A program made the translations under genes and the position numbers. Below, piece after piece: positions 38,158 through 50,485 of a DNA stretch of 64,000 nucleotides. The notes under the pieces are model-generated. The model was not told where the DNA came from. It made no database searches and saw only the letters and a list, made by a program, of their open reading frames with translations. Where the stretch lies: positions 10,896,001-10,960,000 of the forward strand of contig NC_132976.1 in assembly GCF_047496725.1 (NCBI RefSeq), given 5' to 3'. Every line of letters begins with the position of its first letter. Position 1 is the first letter of the stretch. The DNA is from Anoplolepis gracilipes. Taxonomy: Eukaryota; Arthropoda; Insecta; Hymenoptera; Formicidae.

Positions 38158-38865
38158 AGCTTTCCGCCCTCTTTTTGATACGACCCCGCGCTGTTCTGGA
38201 CTAATCTTGGTACTTGCCGTTAAGAGTAGCTGGCATGAGAAACGCGGATGATAAATGGGATACCGATTAGGAAGGAAGGAAGCTAGAGCGAATTAGCAAC
38301 ACGATATTTACTCCGACATTATTTTATTATTCACTTTACAAAGTGTATGTATGATCAAATCAGTGTGTGGAGGAGAGTGGTAATACTTTTATATATTAAG
38401 TTTAAGTCTTTTTTTTTAATAACGATGTAGAAATGATACATGTAGCATTTGTAGCGTATACATTTCTCGAAATATAACTTTGCGAGAAATGCAAATAATA
38501 TAAGAAAGAGAATTCATCTCGAAGATGGTTTAAAAAAAAAAAGTTTGCGATGAAATCTCGGATTATTAAGTTCTCAATTTGTCATACTGAAGCAATTCGA
38601 AACTGCCACAACTTGACGTTCTCACAAGCCATTTTTCTAACGGCTGTGTTATAAAACCGTTCTATCCTCCGTTTTACGAGCAGTTTTTCGCGGCGTTAAA
38701 AGAGATATTCGATTTATATAGCCATCCGTATTGTTCGCCCGTTATTCCTTATGATTCGCATGTAACACTCGCATCAGATTAACTCCGTTTCGCGTTTACT
38801 CACGGAAGTCTGTTCGATACGCGAACGATTTTATTATTCATTTGATGGAAATTCTAGTAAGACGA

Positions 38866-38898
38866 GTGTAACTATATCGTATTGTGTAACTATATCGT
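38866..38898 (+). repeat. Short tandem repeat, 18-bp period
   Basis: GTGTAACTATATCGT occurs at 38866 and again at 38884. Confidence 0.8.
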
Positions 38899-39034
38899 TG
38901 GCCGATTGCGATTCCGCGCGACTATGACTTTGTTTTGCCTCGATACCTGAAACTCTCGCGGTTCGGTGTTCACAGGAATAATCTACCGTTTTGAAAGCAG
39001 TTTGCTACGATCATATTCTTCAAAGTGTTGAACT

Positions 39035-39490
39035 ATGAGAGAAGTTGGCAAACGAGTTGCTCGATTATTGTGCCATTGCTCGAGAATCTTTACTATTATT
39101 TTGCAATTAAAACGTAGCGCGTTCCGCAAGTTTAGACAAAAATCCTTAAGTTGTTCCCAACCACGTTACTCTAGAATTAGCGGTGAGCGAGTTTTGACCG
39201 TCGCACGAACTTGTTTAACGGGGCCAAAGAAACTGGGGGGCGAACTTTCGCAGTTTTTACGCCACGGGGCTCAGTCCGACTTATTGAGCTTGAAGCAGAA
39301 CAAAGTTCAAAGCTACGTTATCTCGGTGGGTATTGTTTTGAGCCCGTTCACGACCGGTTCGTTCTCGATTCTAAATGCTCGTCGTCATTCTCGCGCACTT
39401 TGTCCCGATAATTTTGAAAACTTTGGGATTCCTTTAATGTCGCTTCCCGTTGCTTCGGTGTCATTTTTTTGCGTCTGCCATCGTGGATGA
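39035..39490 (+). other. 151-codon open frame, no recognised homology
   Basis: It starts at ATG (MREVGKRVARLLCHCSRIFT) and ends at TGA. The sequence is not low-complexity and base composition is near 48% GC, so the length is moderately unusual. The product would be basic and has several Cys residues in no regular spacing. No domain or signal peptide is evident. A shorter frame overlaps in another phase. Chance remains the likeliest explanation. Confidence 0.13.
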
Positions 39491-41397
39491 CCATCCTTCT
39501 ATTTCCAATCGGCTATGATATTTTTGTGACTTGTCAGAGATGGATCAATATCAGAGATATAAGCATGAATGTATTGCATTAAATGTGATACCAAATAATA
39601 TTGCATAAACTGAAATTTTAAAAGGAAAAAGGTTTTTGTTAAATGCGAATATATGTATAATAGCTAAAGATAAATTACATGGAGCATAATTACAATATAA
39701 AGATTAAAGAATATTTGAAAAGTTAATTTTTTTCTTTAAGTCTAATGAAATATTTTAATGCGCATGTAAGATGTAAATTAATTTTGAATACAAATTCTAG
39801 AGACTGCTAAAATTCATTGAAGGAAGGATAACAAGAAACCTTAAATGAAACACATATTTAAAAACAAATAATTTATATTTTCCTTTTTTTAATTTCATAA
39901 ATTTCCAATCTTTATATATATATTATTTATTTACATATATATTTAGTAATATTTTTATTATCAGAAATTAATAAACTATTTTCCATGTGATAGACTTTCA
40001 GAGGTTGATCTTGAGATTAATGTAACATTTTTTGATTTACATTTAGTCACTTTGTTTCACTTTTTAATTTAATACTCCATTAGTTATAGTAAATCCACGA
40101 AGGCTGTTTTGTAACCGAAAACAAGATAAATCACAGTTTCCATTCGATATCTTTATAAAGAATCTACCAAGAAATCAGTATCGATAACTGCGTCGCCATT
40201 AATCAATTTCAAGACTGCATTTTAGATTGCGCGGTGATAATGCAACGGGAGAAACACTTTGGAGAGTAAAATTGCCGTTGTAGAGTGACGCCTTTCTCTA
40301 TCTTTTTCCATTTATTTTAACGCGATGGCGCTCTGCTGGATTGCTTCCTTTTCTCCTCGCGGCGTCTGTCGTCATGTGAGACACGCGGATGCATCCAGAA
40401 GGCGGACATCCCGCAGGACATTCCGCGTGATGCGAATACATATCGGTTGTTTACGCGCCGCGTTATTTTCGAAGCGATACGTCAATTCGATATTTGGGAA
40501 ACTTTTGTATCCCGTCGCGCGTACCGCACGAGCTTCGTGTTTGGTACGCGAAGAGGCGAAGAGGCAAAGAGATACCTCCCCGACTTTCCGTCCTTCCTGC
40601 AAGGCGAGCTTCTCTTCTCAAGCGAAATCGATCCTGATGCGAAGCAAGCACAGGAAGCACAAGCGATAAATCTCAATGGTCCGTGGAAGCATCTATTTCT
40701 TCTTGTTCCTCGCACAATTTTGATGTCTAGGGATCAGTCGGAGAGATGCAAATGTAAAATGCAAGTCTGAACGCAGCAACTGCGGGCAGTTTTATTGGTA
40801 AATTTAAGTAAACAAAGTTCAATATCATAGCTGATATCCATAATGAATATTTAAACGAAACTTACAAATACAAATTGCGAGAAACAGTTTTATAAATTTA
40901 TTTTACATAATTTCTATAATCTATTCGATTCTATATTTTTATTTGATTTTATAGTCTTATATATATATATATAATATTTGTGTATAATTTAAGAAACAAT
41001 TATTTAGAAATTGTTATTCATTTCAGTGTAACAAAAATAATGAAATAGCCAAACTGTTATATCCAGAACAATCACCATTTTTTTCGGCGATGTTTTGATT
41101 TTATAAAATTCTCATTTCATTGATTGCTGACAATAACAATATTTTTACCTTTTGCAACGCATGTTAATATTGCATTTTATACACAATTTATTCCTTTGGA
41201 TTTTATAACCAATTATATTGAAAAAAATTTCATATTTAGTATATTTTGAATCTCTAACTATATATACTAGACTTTACTTAAAGAGTAAATACATAATTAT
41301 TTCCATTATCTTTTTTATTAAAATTTTTATATAAAAATTTCTATTACCTTTTATATAAAAATATCTGAATTTATATTAGGGGATTGTAGGAAAGTCA
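39491..41397. other. AT-rich non-coding DNA around one GC patch
   Basis: 39.5-40.1 kb and 40.8-41.39 kb are very AT-rich. The patch at 40.3-40.75 kb gives five overlapping frames on both strands, none with recognisable features, which is what a stop-poor GC-rich segment yields by chance. Confidence 0.6.
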
Positions 41398-41524
41398 GTG
41401 TCTAGACAATTATTCTGGACACCGACTGTGCGTACAGTCGGCAAAAATGCCGACAATGAAATTGTCACGAAATATCAACGGAGCTATTAAGGAATCCCGA
41501 AAAATCCTGTGCCAGATCACAGGA
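41398..41524. other. Cluster of four short hairpins
   Basis: Four inverted repeats follow one another. They are 41398-41422 (GTGTCTAG with CTGGACAC), 41422-41441 (CCGACTGT with ACAGTCGG, 4-base loop), 41452-41466 (GACAAT with ATTGTC, 3-base loop) and 41505-41524 (TCCTGTG with CACAGGA, 6-base loop). The stems are 6-8 bp each and lie in unique-looking sequence of moderate GC. It may be a structured RNA, a multi-site protein-binding element or transposon debris. Confidence 0.5.
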
Positions 41525-41950
41525 AGTAGATCGTTAAGCCGCGCTTTTGAGAGGATCCCCGCACATGAATAAGCCGTTATGCCGGTGCAAACTTGATAAA
41601 TCGTTTTATATGTGATGGAGAAGGATGTGGAGGATGGAAAGATACACGGATGATGAGAAAGATGGAGGTAGAATTCGGAAACGTGCGTGCGGTGACTACC
41701 GTCGGCTTAGTCGCGATAGAAGTCTCTTCCTTCTCTCTCTCTTTTCTCGTCCATTTTCTCCTCTCTCGTCACCGTTATCCATGACGATGTGGGCTGGCTT
41801 TAATCGTTTCTCGTAAATGCCTGACGAGTTTATAATTTCCAAGTTTCTCCAACGTCCTGAATATCCTGCGGAAATTTCGACGCAAAGAGCCACCATGAAG
41901 ATGGAAGTCCTTCGTAACGGGTTGATACAAAAATTGTAATTGTACGTTAA
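41525..41950. other. Non-coding spacer
   Basis: Mixed composition with a short CT-rich patch at about 41720-41770. Nothing recognisable. Confidence 0.6.
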
Positions 41951-42216
41951 CCCTTACTCCGTATTGTTATTTTTGGCACCTTCTAACTGTACAGGTGGGT
42001 CAGCGTATTTTTGATAAGATTATTAATATGTAAAAGTGTTTTAAAACATCTGAAAAAATATATATACCTTCTTTGAACATTCTAAATAAAGACTAAAATA
42101 ATAAATTTTTAAAAATAATTTACTTAAATATATTATTTTATGATTATTTGTTTTCGAGAAATTGACGTTGTTAGAAAAATCACAGACAAAAATGATCCAT
42201 CAGTACGGAATAAGGC
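41951..42216. mobile_element. piggyBac-like MITE, 266 bp
   Basis: TTAA at 41947-41950 and at 42217-42220 flank ends that match as imperfect inverted repeats: CCCTTACTCCGTATTG on the left and the complement of CAGTACGGAATAAGG on the right. The interior is AT-rich with no open frame. An intact TTAA duplication plus CCCTT-type ends fits a piggyBac-derived MITE. The ends differ from the 663-bp element at 23.6 kb, so a different family mobilised it. Confidence 0.75.
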
Positions 42217-43082
42217 TTAATTTCAAGAAACATCGGCATTTTAGACAGATGTGTCATAATAAAGGTTACATTAAAAATAAAAGTATATTTTAATTTAGGT
42301 ACACTGAGCAATTTTTAAAATAGATCTATGGCGTAATTAGAGATTCTAAATATATATGTATAATTTTTTTATGTACGAATTTGTATAAAATATATGTGTG
42401 ATAATATACATATATACACATATATGAAGAATCGACGAATAAGCATCTGTACTTTACAGCTTCGCAATTTTGTCTTTTGAGAATATCTCACGTTTCGAAG
42501 ACTTTACCGTAAAAATTAATTTTATATGATGAGAACATGGATTGAATAATTAAGAAATTTTACGCGATAATTGATAGAGGAAGCTCTGAAACTAAAGCAG
42601 TAAGTGAATTCGAGAGATTTTCACCCCGGCCATAAACTCACGTGTCTTTAGCGTTTAGAGTTGGTATAGCCGGCAGGATTTCGTTGGATTCTGCGCCATT
42701 ATTCGGACCCTTACAAATTGCTCGGCCAATAAATTATCTATAAAACGGCCAGACCGTCCGCTGCGCGAGATAACGGCGGTATCTTTGCAGTTGTTATCGA
42801 TGGCGATCGTCCGATTTATTATTACACGAGCGATAGTACGGCCAAAAAGCTTGCCGCGCGTGTATGTTCTTCTCGTTCCGAACTATATCACGTACAGTAT
42901 TGCCATTTTCCACGAGAATGCCTGCGATAGTCTCATGAGACATAACTTGAAAAATTACCAGACATATTTCTTGTCTTTAAGGTGGTAGCACAAGTATATC
43001 ACATTAAATATTTTTTATTTTAAAAAAATTGAAAACTCTCTTGGAATTTTTTTTTTAAATATTACTCGCGAGTTGTGTATTT

Positions 43083-43086
<4 letters not shown>

Positions 43087-43116
<30 letters not shown>
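43087..43116. repeat. (TA)n microsatellite
   Basis: About 15 TA units without interruption. Confidence 0.9.
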
Positions 43117-43118
<2 letters not shown>

Positions 43119-44004
43119 AAATAATCTTGTAAGAAACATTACGTTTGACAGATCATTTTTACATGAGAGAAAATACCTATATGTTATTTTTTTATATTTC
43201 GTGTATAAAAAATAAAATTTTCAAAAATATTAATAACCGACACAAAGAAACTCTCGCCCTCTTTTTTTTTTTATAAAAATTACAGTCACTTGAAAATTTA
43301 AAAATAATATAATAATATATTATGTGACATGTTCTTTATTTATAATTTTAATTCTCTTTTAAACTCTTCGTCTACGGAAATTATGTGCGTTTCGTGTTAG
43401 CCGGAGAATAAACAATTCTCGGAGCAATGGTATAACTGCGCGACGAAATGAGGACAGGAGGATTCCGGTCGTGTTCGACAGGAATTTATTAGCCGCGCGC
43501 GGTCGCACGCAACGGATGATACATCGCGGTGCTTTATCGCTGTTCGGGAAATACTTTCGGGGGTGAACGAGCGCGGTAATGCCATCCCGTCGCGCTCGTA
43601 GGCCATCGAATGGGTTGAAACGAACGCGGAAGAGAAGGGACAGACGCATTCGGGGGAGACGACGAAGGTCCGCTAATGTCTCGATACGTATGTTCTTCGT
43701 GTTCTTCGTTTCGCGGCTGGTATGCAGTACGACATCTCGGCGGAAGGAAGGTGTTCCTGCCGGGCGAGCACGAAGGGCGGCGGCGGTTCCGATGGCGCGG
43801 GTGGAGGGCTCTGATTTACCGAGGCAATCGCTCTTTATTTCTCTCCAGGCGGCCCTCCCGTCCGCCTCACCTCGATAGATATCGCCTTGTAATAGCTTTC
43901 CGTTACCTGAATATATCCACCCAGTGAAATTTATCAGATGAAATCGGTGGAATCTACGGGAAGCAGAAGGCATCTTGTGCCAATGATGCTTAACGTTGTT
44001 GCGT

Positions 44005-44132
44005 CATATATATATATATATACATACATACGTTATTACGTGTTCTATCGTGATGTAATACATATACCGTAACAGATGTAATATTTCAGAAAGAGTAAAA
44101 AGGAGAGGGAGAATTCATATATATATATATAT
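44005..44132. repeat. Two (AT)n tracts
   Basis: AT tracts at about 44005-44023 and 44116-44132 are separated by about 90 bases of AT-rich DNA. Confidence 0.8.
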
Positions 44133-45477
44133 AGATATCAATACAATTATTTTCATATATATGATATATGTAAAAATTAAATCTCACATATAATTTATCA
44201 TAGAGATGTTTGACACAATATATACTTTTTATTTTTATATCCAGATATTCTTTTCTTAAAGTAAATGTCATGTGAAAAAGTTTTTCTCAAAAACTTCCCT
44301 TAATGTTTCATCTAATCTATCAGTCGATTTTTTATCTTTCTGTTAAGTAAAATTTTTATATAAATTAATTGACAGAATTTTAAATTAACTTGGATCTTTA
44401 CGATTCTTGCATAAAATATACTATTCTTTTTTAAATTGTATATACACGTGCAGTAGAAACACTATTCATAGACGAAGTTCTAAAAATATAATTTCAAAAA
44501 TATTCTTAGTTTCGAAAGCAACAGAGGAAAATAAATCTTTGATCCTTGTTAATTATATAGCAGACTACTTGACTTCGATCCATCGTCGTCCGAGGGCAGC
44601 ACGCTGCAGAATCCTGAATCCTTTGCTTTAAAGCTTCTTGTCCCTGGATTTAAGTCATTCCCTTCCTATATGAAGCATAGCTACACATTTTAATTTTTTT
44701 TTCTCTGTTATTGCAATTTAACGTCTTGTATTATTTTATGACAGAATCATTATTTTGAAGAAACATAACATTATACTTTTTCTACGGACGTAGTTTTTAG
44801 ACATTGTACTTTGCGAAATGAGAAACTATACCATTTTATATATCTGGTACGAAGAATATTATCGCCCGGGTACAGTCTACGATTAATGTCTCAATCACTA
44901 AGATGGTAGAAAAAGCAGAGCGAGACAAACGTAGGAGAGGGGGATGAGATTCGAGTTATCGCTCGTGAATGGATTTATGGACTCTCCCGCGGCATCAAGA
45001 GCCAAAGTCCGTTTCCCTTCGTCTCCTTTCTTTTTCCGTTCGCGGGGCAGCTCCATTTCTTTCTTCCTGCACCCTATCTGTTCGCCCGAGCATCGAGTCT
45101 CTCACGGATTCTCGATGCAGCCCAGATGCGGCCGCAGCTGCCATTGTTCCGGCGATCGTTATCCGAGCTCGCGGCTCCGAGCAAAAGTTACCACACTCTA
45201 TCTGGAATCTCAATTAATGCCACCGCCCTTATCGCGAGATCATCCCCTTATTATCGACGAGCCGCCCTCCGTCTCCCGTTCTTACGCAGCTCTTGCGGAA
45301 TTTATCGCTGCCCCTCTCTTTCTCCTCGCCATTCGCCGTCCCTCTGAGAGTGCTTGAAGAAGAAGCACGCACTTATGGAAAACCGAAATCGGTGATTCCG
45401 ATAACGAGAACGAGAACGATTTATCGATCGCGCAACGTGCTCGTTAGTTATATTTTGATTGGTTAACGATATTATCA

Positions 45478-45498
45478 TTTTTTTTTTTTTTTTTTTTT
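45478..45498. repeat. Poly-T tract
   Basis: 21 consecutive T residues. Confidence 0.9.
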
Positions 45499-46479
45499 AG
45501 TCGTTTGATCCTTTTTTTTACTTGCCGTATCTCTCCCATATCAACGAGAGGTCCAGAAATTTTCAGAGGAAAATTCGTACGCAAATGTCGACTTGCGCTT
45601 GTTACGATCGACATACATAATTGTTTCCACTGATCAAATAATCGTGGTATAATAAAGCATGGTCTCGGCAAAAATTGGTATAATAATTATTCATCGGAAC
45701 GCGAGTCTCGTATGACGTATTCCGCGCAGCGGAAAGGGATCATTAATTTCGCTATACCGATGAATAAAACAAAAATGCGATGTGGAAAGGAAGCGGAATT
45801 TTCGCGGGAATTCGTTCCACGACAAAGCGACCGCTGCGTATTCGCGTCTGCAGGGCGTCGAACACGCCAGCGTTTCCCTGAATGAAACTAATAACTGAAT
45901 AACTGACAAAAATCGCTGCCGGCTGTTCGGCTGCATTTTTCGGGGCGCGTTTTCGTGCTCACAATGACCAACGGTCCGGTCTCCGGCGCTCGTTGTAGCG
46001 ATTTCCTGCTTTTAGCTAGCTCCGACATATTGCATTCGTTAGCCCTCTAATTAACCCCCTTCAGCGTTGCCGAAACTCGTCGAACCAGCGTTGAGCTGGT
46101 CAGTGCTGAATATTTACTCATCCCCGAAATATCGCGCACATGGGGGCGGCAGAAAAACAGAGCCATCGTTTCAATACGAACAAGCTTTGAATCACCGTGT
46201 ACAGTGTTTTGCAAATTGGCATCGAGTTTTGGAAAGTTATACGAGATTAAAATTTTGAGAACAATCTTTCTTCAATGATAATGTTATTGTTACGCAGTTT
46301 TTGGTTTTAAACGTTATCGTGATTTAATTAAAAAATAGTTAAAATTCTATATATTTATCAAAATCTATTTTAATTTTAAGTAAATTTGTTAAAAATTTCT
46401 TTTGACTCCAAATTTTTGAAGCAGATTTTTCACAATAGCTCACATATTCCGATGTGAGAAGTACGTTTGTTAATCTACT

Positions 46480-46503
46480 AAAAAAAAAAAAAAAAAAAAA
46501 AAA
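46480..46503. repeat. Poly-A tract
   Basis: 24 consecutive A residues. No retroposon body or target duplication is evident beside it. Confidence 0.9.
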
Positions 46504-48102
46504 TGCAAAGTTTGCATGTCCGGCAAAGCGCATGGTACATAATACATGGTAGGACAATGCTTTAGCGTTTATTTGTGCACGTTAATTTTGCTCGTTGCTA
46601 CTAATTGCGAACGTGGTTCGTACCAAGTCTGCGCGAGTTTTCGTAAGCCTTGAAAAATAAATATCTCTCGCTATATCTTGTTATTACACAATTATATTTT
46701 CGTTGCATATTCGTTGCACGCGGTACCTTCCGCGGACTGTGATGCAATCGTCAGCTGCACGTGGTCGGGAGCGGTAAGTTTCTCACATTTTTCACTTCGC
46801 GCCTTCCAACGGCACGCTCTCCAGACTCGTCAGAGTTGGCGTGAGTTAAGTCGATGAGCAACATGCTCATAAAATTTGAAATAAACTCTACCTTCGCTTC
46901 TTTTATACTTCTACGTAGTATCAAATATTTTATGTCAAGTCAATATGTATGTGTCAAGTTAATAATAAAATAATAGGAAAGAATTAGCTGATAAGTGATT
47001 GTTATTATTTGTTGAATATTAGTATATAAATTTGTATTATTTAATATACGATAAACTCATGTTATTTTAACTAAACATAAATTTAATAGTCACCTTTTGA
47101 TAATCAATCACTTATCGATGCACATTATCTTTTAAGAATATTATGTACAAGAAGTTGAAAGCCTGGATTAAAATTACAAAAATTCTAAATCGATTTTGTT
47201 AAATAAATGACAGTGTCGTATAAATTTCCTTTAGTTATACATCTTACAACGTGTATGTGACATGGCTGATAAAACGAACGATCGACTCTGTGAACGTTAA
47301 TCTTCGGTCAAGCCCGCAGCAAACAATGGATAATAGTAGATGGCGAATTGCGCGTCTCTCCCCGTAACGCATCGTCGACCTTTCGACAAAATTTATATTC
47401 TCGTCGGTAGATAAGGCACACTTGTGCGAAGCGATTCGTGGCAGCCGAACGGAATCAACCCCCGGACGACGTATCTTCTCCCCATCTTTCGCGAAATGTT
47501 TGCTCTCCGGTATCGCGACATTTTGCTGAGTCCTTGGAAAAGGGATGATCTCCTACTAATCTGTGTTTCCGCGTCCGCGTTCATTATATCGATTGATTGT
47601 TTGAACGAATTGTTTTTTATCCCAACATAGTCTGATGCTTTTTTGAAATTTTTTTTTATTTGGACACAATTATAGACAAAAATATAATTTTTCTAAAAGA
47701 AATTTAAAAAAACAGTATTTATAAGCTATATTAATTAATTTTAATTGTAGTATTACATTAATTAATGATATGAGATTTTGAGACAGATAGTAGATTTTTT
47801 TTTCTTTTCAAAGAGACACAATAAATGCTGGATACGTGCATAATTATTTTAAAAAGAGCATAAGAATAAAGCAAAGATTGAATCTATTTTTATCATATGC
47901 TTCATTATATTAACTTTCTTTTACCTTTAGAATTTATTATTTTCTATCATTAAGCTTTGTCTTTCAATATTATGCTTTTGCATTTGTACATTTAGTTAAC
48001 CGTATGAAAATGCGAAGACTGTGATCTTCGAAGTTTACCTATACCGCGAAGGGGGTTAATTGATCAAGTTCCTTCGTCGCGTCCATATCTCTGACGAAGG
48101 GC

Positions 48103-48110
48103 TGACGTCA
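48103..48110. promoter_or_regulatory. Perfect cAMP-response-element palindrome
   Basis: TGACGTCA is the full CREB/ATF consensus octamer, lying in a unique-looking patch of moderate GC (48.03-48.3 kb). One match of this length is expected by chance about once per window of this size. Confidence 0.3.
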
Positions 48111-48529
48111 CCTCGTCCACAGCCCTGGCGATCCTGATTAGCATTAACGATTCATAGACCCGGGACTAACTAGGGTCGTCCTACGACCTCTCGCCATCTT
48201 CACCGTCTCCTTCTCGTTTTCCTAGATCTCCACCTACCTACCACTAGTTATCACGCCTGCCAACAAGGAGGTTATCTTTCAAGTTCGACGATTGACTCGA
48301 TTTGCATAATGTTTGTCCGTTACAAACTATTAGTCTGAGTTGTTTCGACCACAGCAACGCGATCGTATCGTTCATAAGAACGCTTTTGCTGCCACTTGAG
48401 AGACGTAGTTTTTTTTTCATTAGAAAAGCTGATATAACAATTTAAATATATGATAGTTATAAGTCCGATTATATTTAAAACAGTTTTTAGAATATTGCAA
48501 ATATAAGTGAAAAAGTATCTGAAATAACT

Positions 48530-48578
<49 letters not shown>
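48530..48578. repeat. (GA)n microsatellite
   Basis: About 20 pure GA units with a short interrupted start, immediately upstream of the GC-rich patch at 48.6 kb. Confidence 0.95.
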
Positions 48579-48582
<4 letters not shown>

Positions 48583-50021
48583 AAAAGAGTTCTTCGTCTT
48601 GGTGAGAGCAACATATCAAGCGATGCAATAGCGTGGCGCTTTTCGACGAAGGGCACGTTATTACAGGAGACTGAGGGGACTCTCGAGGTCTTTCGATGTC
48701 CTGCAACGGTCAGTCGGATCTCTGGGGAGGTCCTTCGAATTTTCCAGTCGACGGAGGGAAGCTTGTCGGCCAAGTTGCATATTACCATTTCTCGATTCGA
48801 CGTGCGAGAGGTCGGTGGTTGCGTGCGTGTGGACACGTCGCACGCTCGCGCGCTCCCGTGTCACTGCGTACACTCGGTGTTGGTCCCTTTGGCATTAGAC
48901 AAGGGTATCGGGGATGTTCGGGGGTGCTCGTTGTGATTGGTGTGGGTCGGACTGACCATTTGAATACACGGCACTGTAATCACGACCGTGCTCCCTCTCT
49001 CTTTCTAACTCACTTTCTCGCAGCCGTCCTCCCCGCAGGCCTGACACACTCCTTGTCGTGCAGTCATCGCACTTCCTCATCCCCCTCTCCGCGTTCCTCT
49101 TTCTCTCGTCCTGACGCGCGTGGCTGTCCGGGGAATACCTCCAGATTACTACCACCGGTGAGCGTCCTCCCATTCGTTTCCATCGTCGCCTGACCAGACC
49201 TCTAGGATGAGAACGGTATTGTGCCGAGTATCCAGATTGAAGTTAGGGAGATATATCGGCGTGAACACGAGGATGTCCATTTCAGAAGCGACTCTTTTCA
49301 TCTTTTGGAAAGTTTATTTGACTAACAGTTTGATTAAAAATTCTATTAATATATGTATTATTTTTGTGCTATAGTAAAAGATAAACCTGAATGACTTTCT
49401 TATCTTTCATATTTAGCAAAATATTAAAGTTCTTTTTTCTGCAGTTTAATCACAAAATACTCTCGAAATATTATGTCAATAAAAAATTAAAATTATATTT
49501 AAAAAGAGTTTTCAATTTTTTTACTTATAGATGATGTTCAAATTTATAAACGACGAACGGCGCGTGTTCGCCCTTTCGTTACACCGATAATCGAGTATGC
49601 GTAGGACACTTTCGTGTGCCCTAGGAGGGAAATTATCCAGGAGACGTCTCGTCGGATTTCTCTCGTTACCGCCTCGTTCCGGACGTGAAAACGCTCGCGT
49701 AACCGGTTCCGCATTTGCATGTTCACCGCTCGGAGGCAGAGAGCGAGGTAGATAGGTTGGCTGGTGGCGCGGATGCTGCGAGCCAGCACTATCGTCGTCG
49801 TCAAAAAGCGTCTCACATCCATTTTAATGGATCCTTCTCCGAGAATAAAGGGAAACGAGAAAGAGAACGCGAGGATTACATGTAGAGAGGTAGATATGAG
49901 ACAATGCAGCTTTTATTGATATTCCGAGGTCATCTTTATCTCATGTACAAATTATAATATCTTAAAACCAAACAAAGCTAATGTAAGTTGTAATTAATAT
50001 ATTTTAATAATTAAGTAATTA

Positions 50022-50028
<7 letters not shown>

Positions 50029-50053
<25 letters not shown>
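50029..50053. repeat. (AT)n microsatellite
   Basis: About 11 AT units. Confidence 0.85.
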
Positions 50054-50450
50054 CATTACAATTTTTTGTTTTAACTTTTAGAATGTTTGTTTTTATTGTG
50101 AAATATTGATGCACAACTAAGCAGTATTTTTTTACGACAATATTCTTTCACATTAGATAATATGTAATTTGTTACACTGTTATGTAAAGAAAGAAAGTAA
50201 ATACAAATTGCATAAACTAAAAAGTAAGTGCGGGAAAAGATGTGCAAGATACATAGGTATATCGCCAAACCCGTGAATGCGTTGCACAACTACATTTCCG
50301 TATTCGTCATGTACCCGGGTTACTTTGCCTAAACATTTGCTCGGCGCTTCACCTGCTAGAAGCCTAACCCTTCGCTATTTCATTAAATTAGGAGAAGCCT
50401 GTCTGGTCGGTTAGTTGGTTGGTTCGTTCACCACCGCGATCTCTATCTCA

Positions 50451-50485
50451 CTCTCTTTCTCTCTCTCTCTCTCTCTCCTCTCCTC
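50451..50485. repeat. (CT)n microsatellite
   Basis: A CT run with one TTT interruption. Confidence 0.85.

Larger units (their letters stand above)
34523..39034. other. Non-coding DNA with GC patches and short repeats
   Basis: GC-richer patches lie at 34.6-35.0, 35.15-35.65, 36.0-36.55, 36.8-37.3 and 37.7-38.25 kb, with AT-rich DNA between. The block contains a GTCCTC repeat, a TC/GC alternating tract and a single piggyBac-like end. No open frame exceeds 95 codons. Confidence 0.65.
42221..48102. other. Non-coding DNA, mixed composition
   Basis: AT-rich DNA with microsatellites at 43.09, 44.0 and 44.12 kb and homopolymer runs at 45.48 and 46.48 kb. GC-richer, CpG-retaining patches lie at 42.6-42.9, 43.4-43.9, 44.9-45.45, 45.55-46.2, 46.55-46.85 and 47.25-47.6 kb. 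A 204-codon minus-strand frame at 43359-43973 is Arg-rich throughout and overlaps plus-strand frames, so it is not called as a gene. Confidence 0.6.

Noticed and set aside
40325..40770. Overlapping frames of 65-114 codons on both strands
   Set aside because: Five mutually exclusive frames in one stop-poor GC patch; none has a family feature.
43359..43973. 204-codon minus-strand frame with ATG
   Set aside because: Arg-rich composition throughout and overlap with plus-strand frames are typical of chance translation in a GC-rich patch. No domain is recognised.
48696..49193. 165-codon plus-strand frame
   Set aside because: The second half is Ser/Pro/Leu from CT-rich DNA and the first half matches nothing known. 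The patch is better explained as non-coding.
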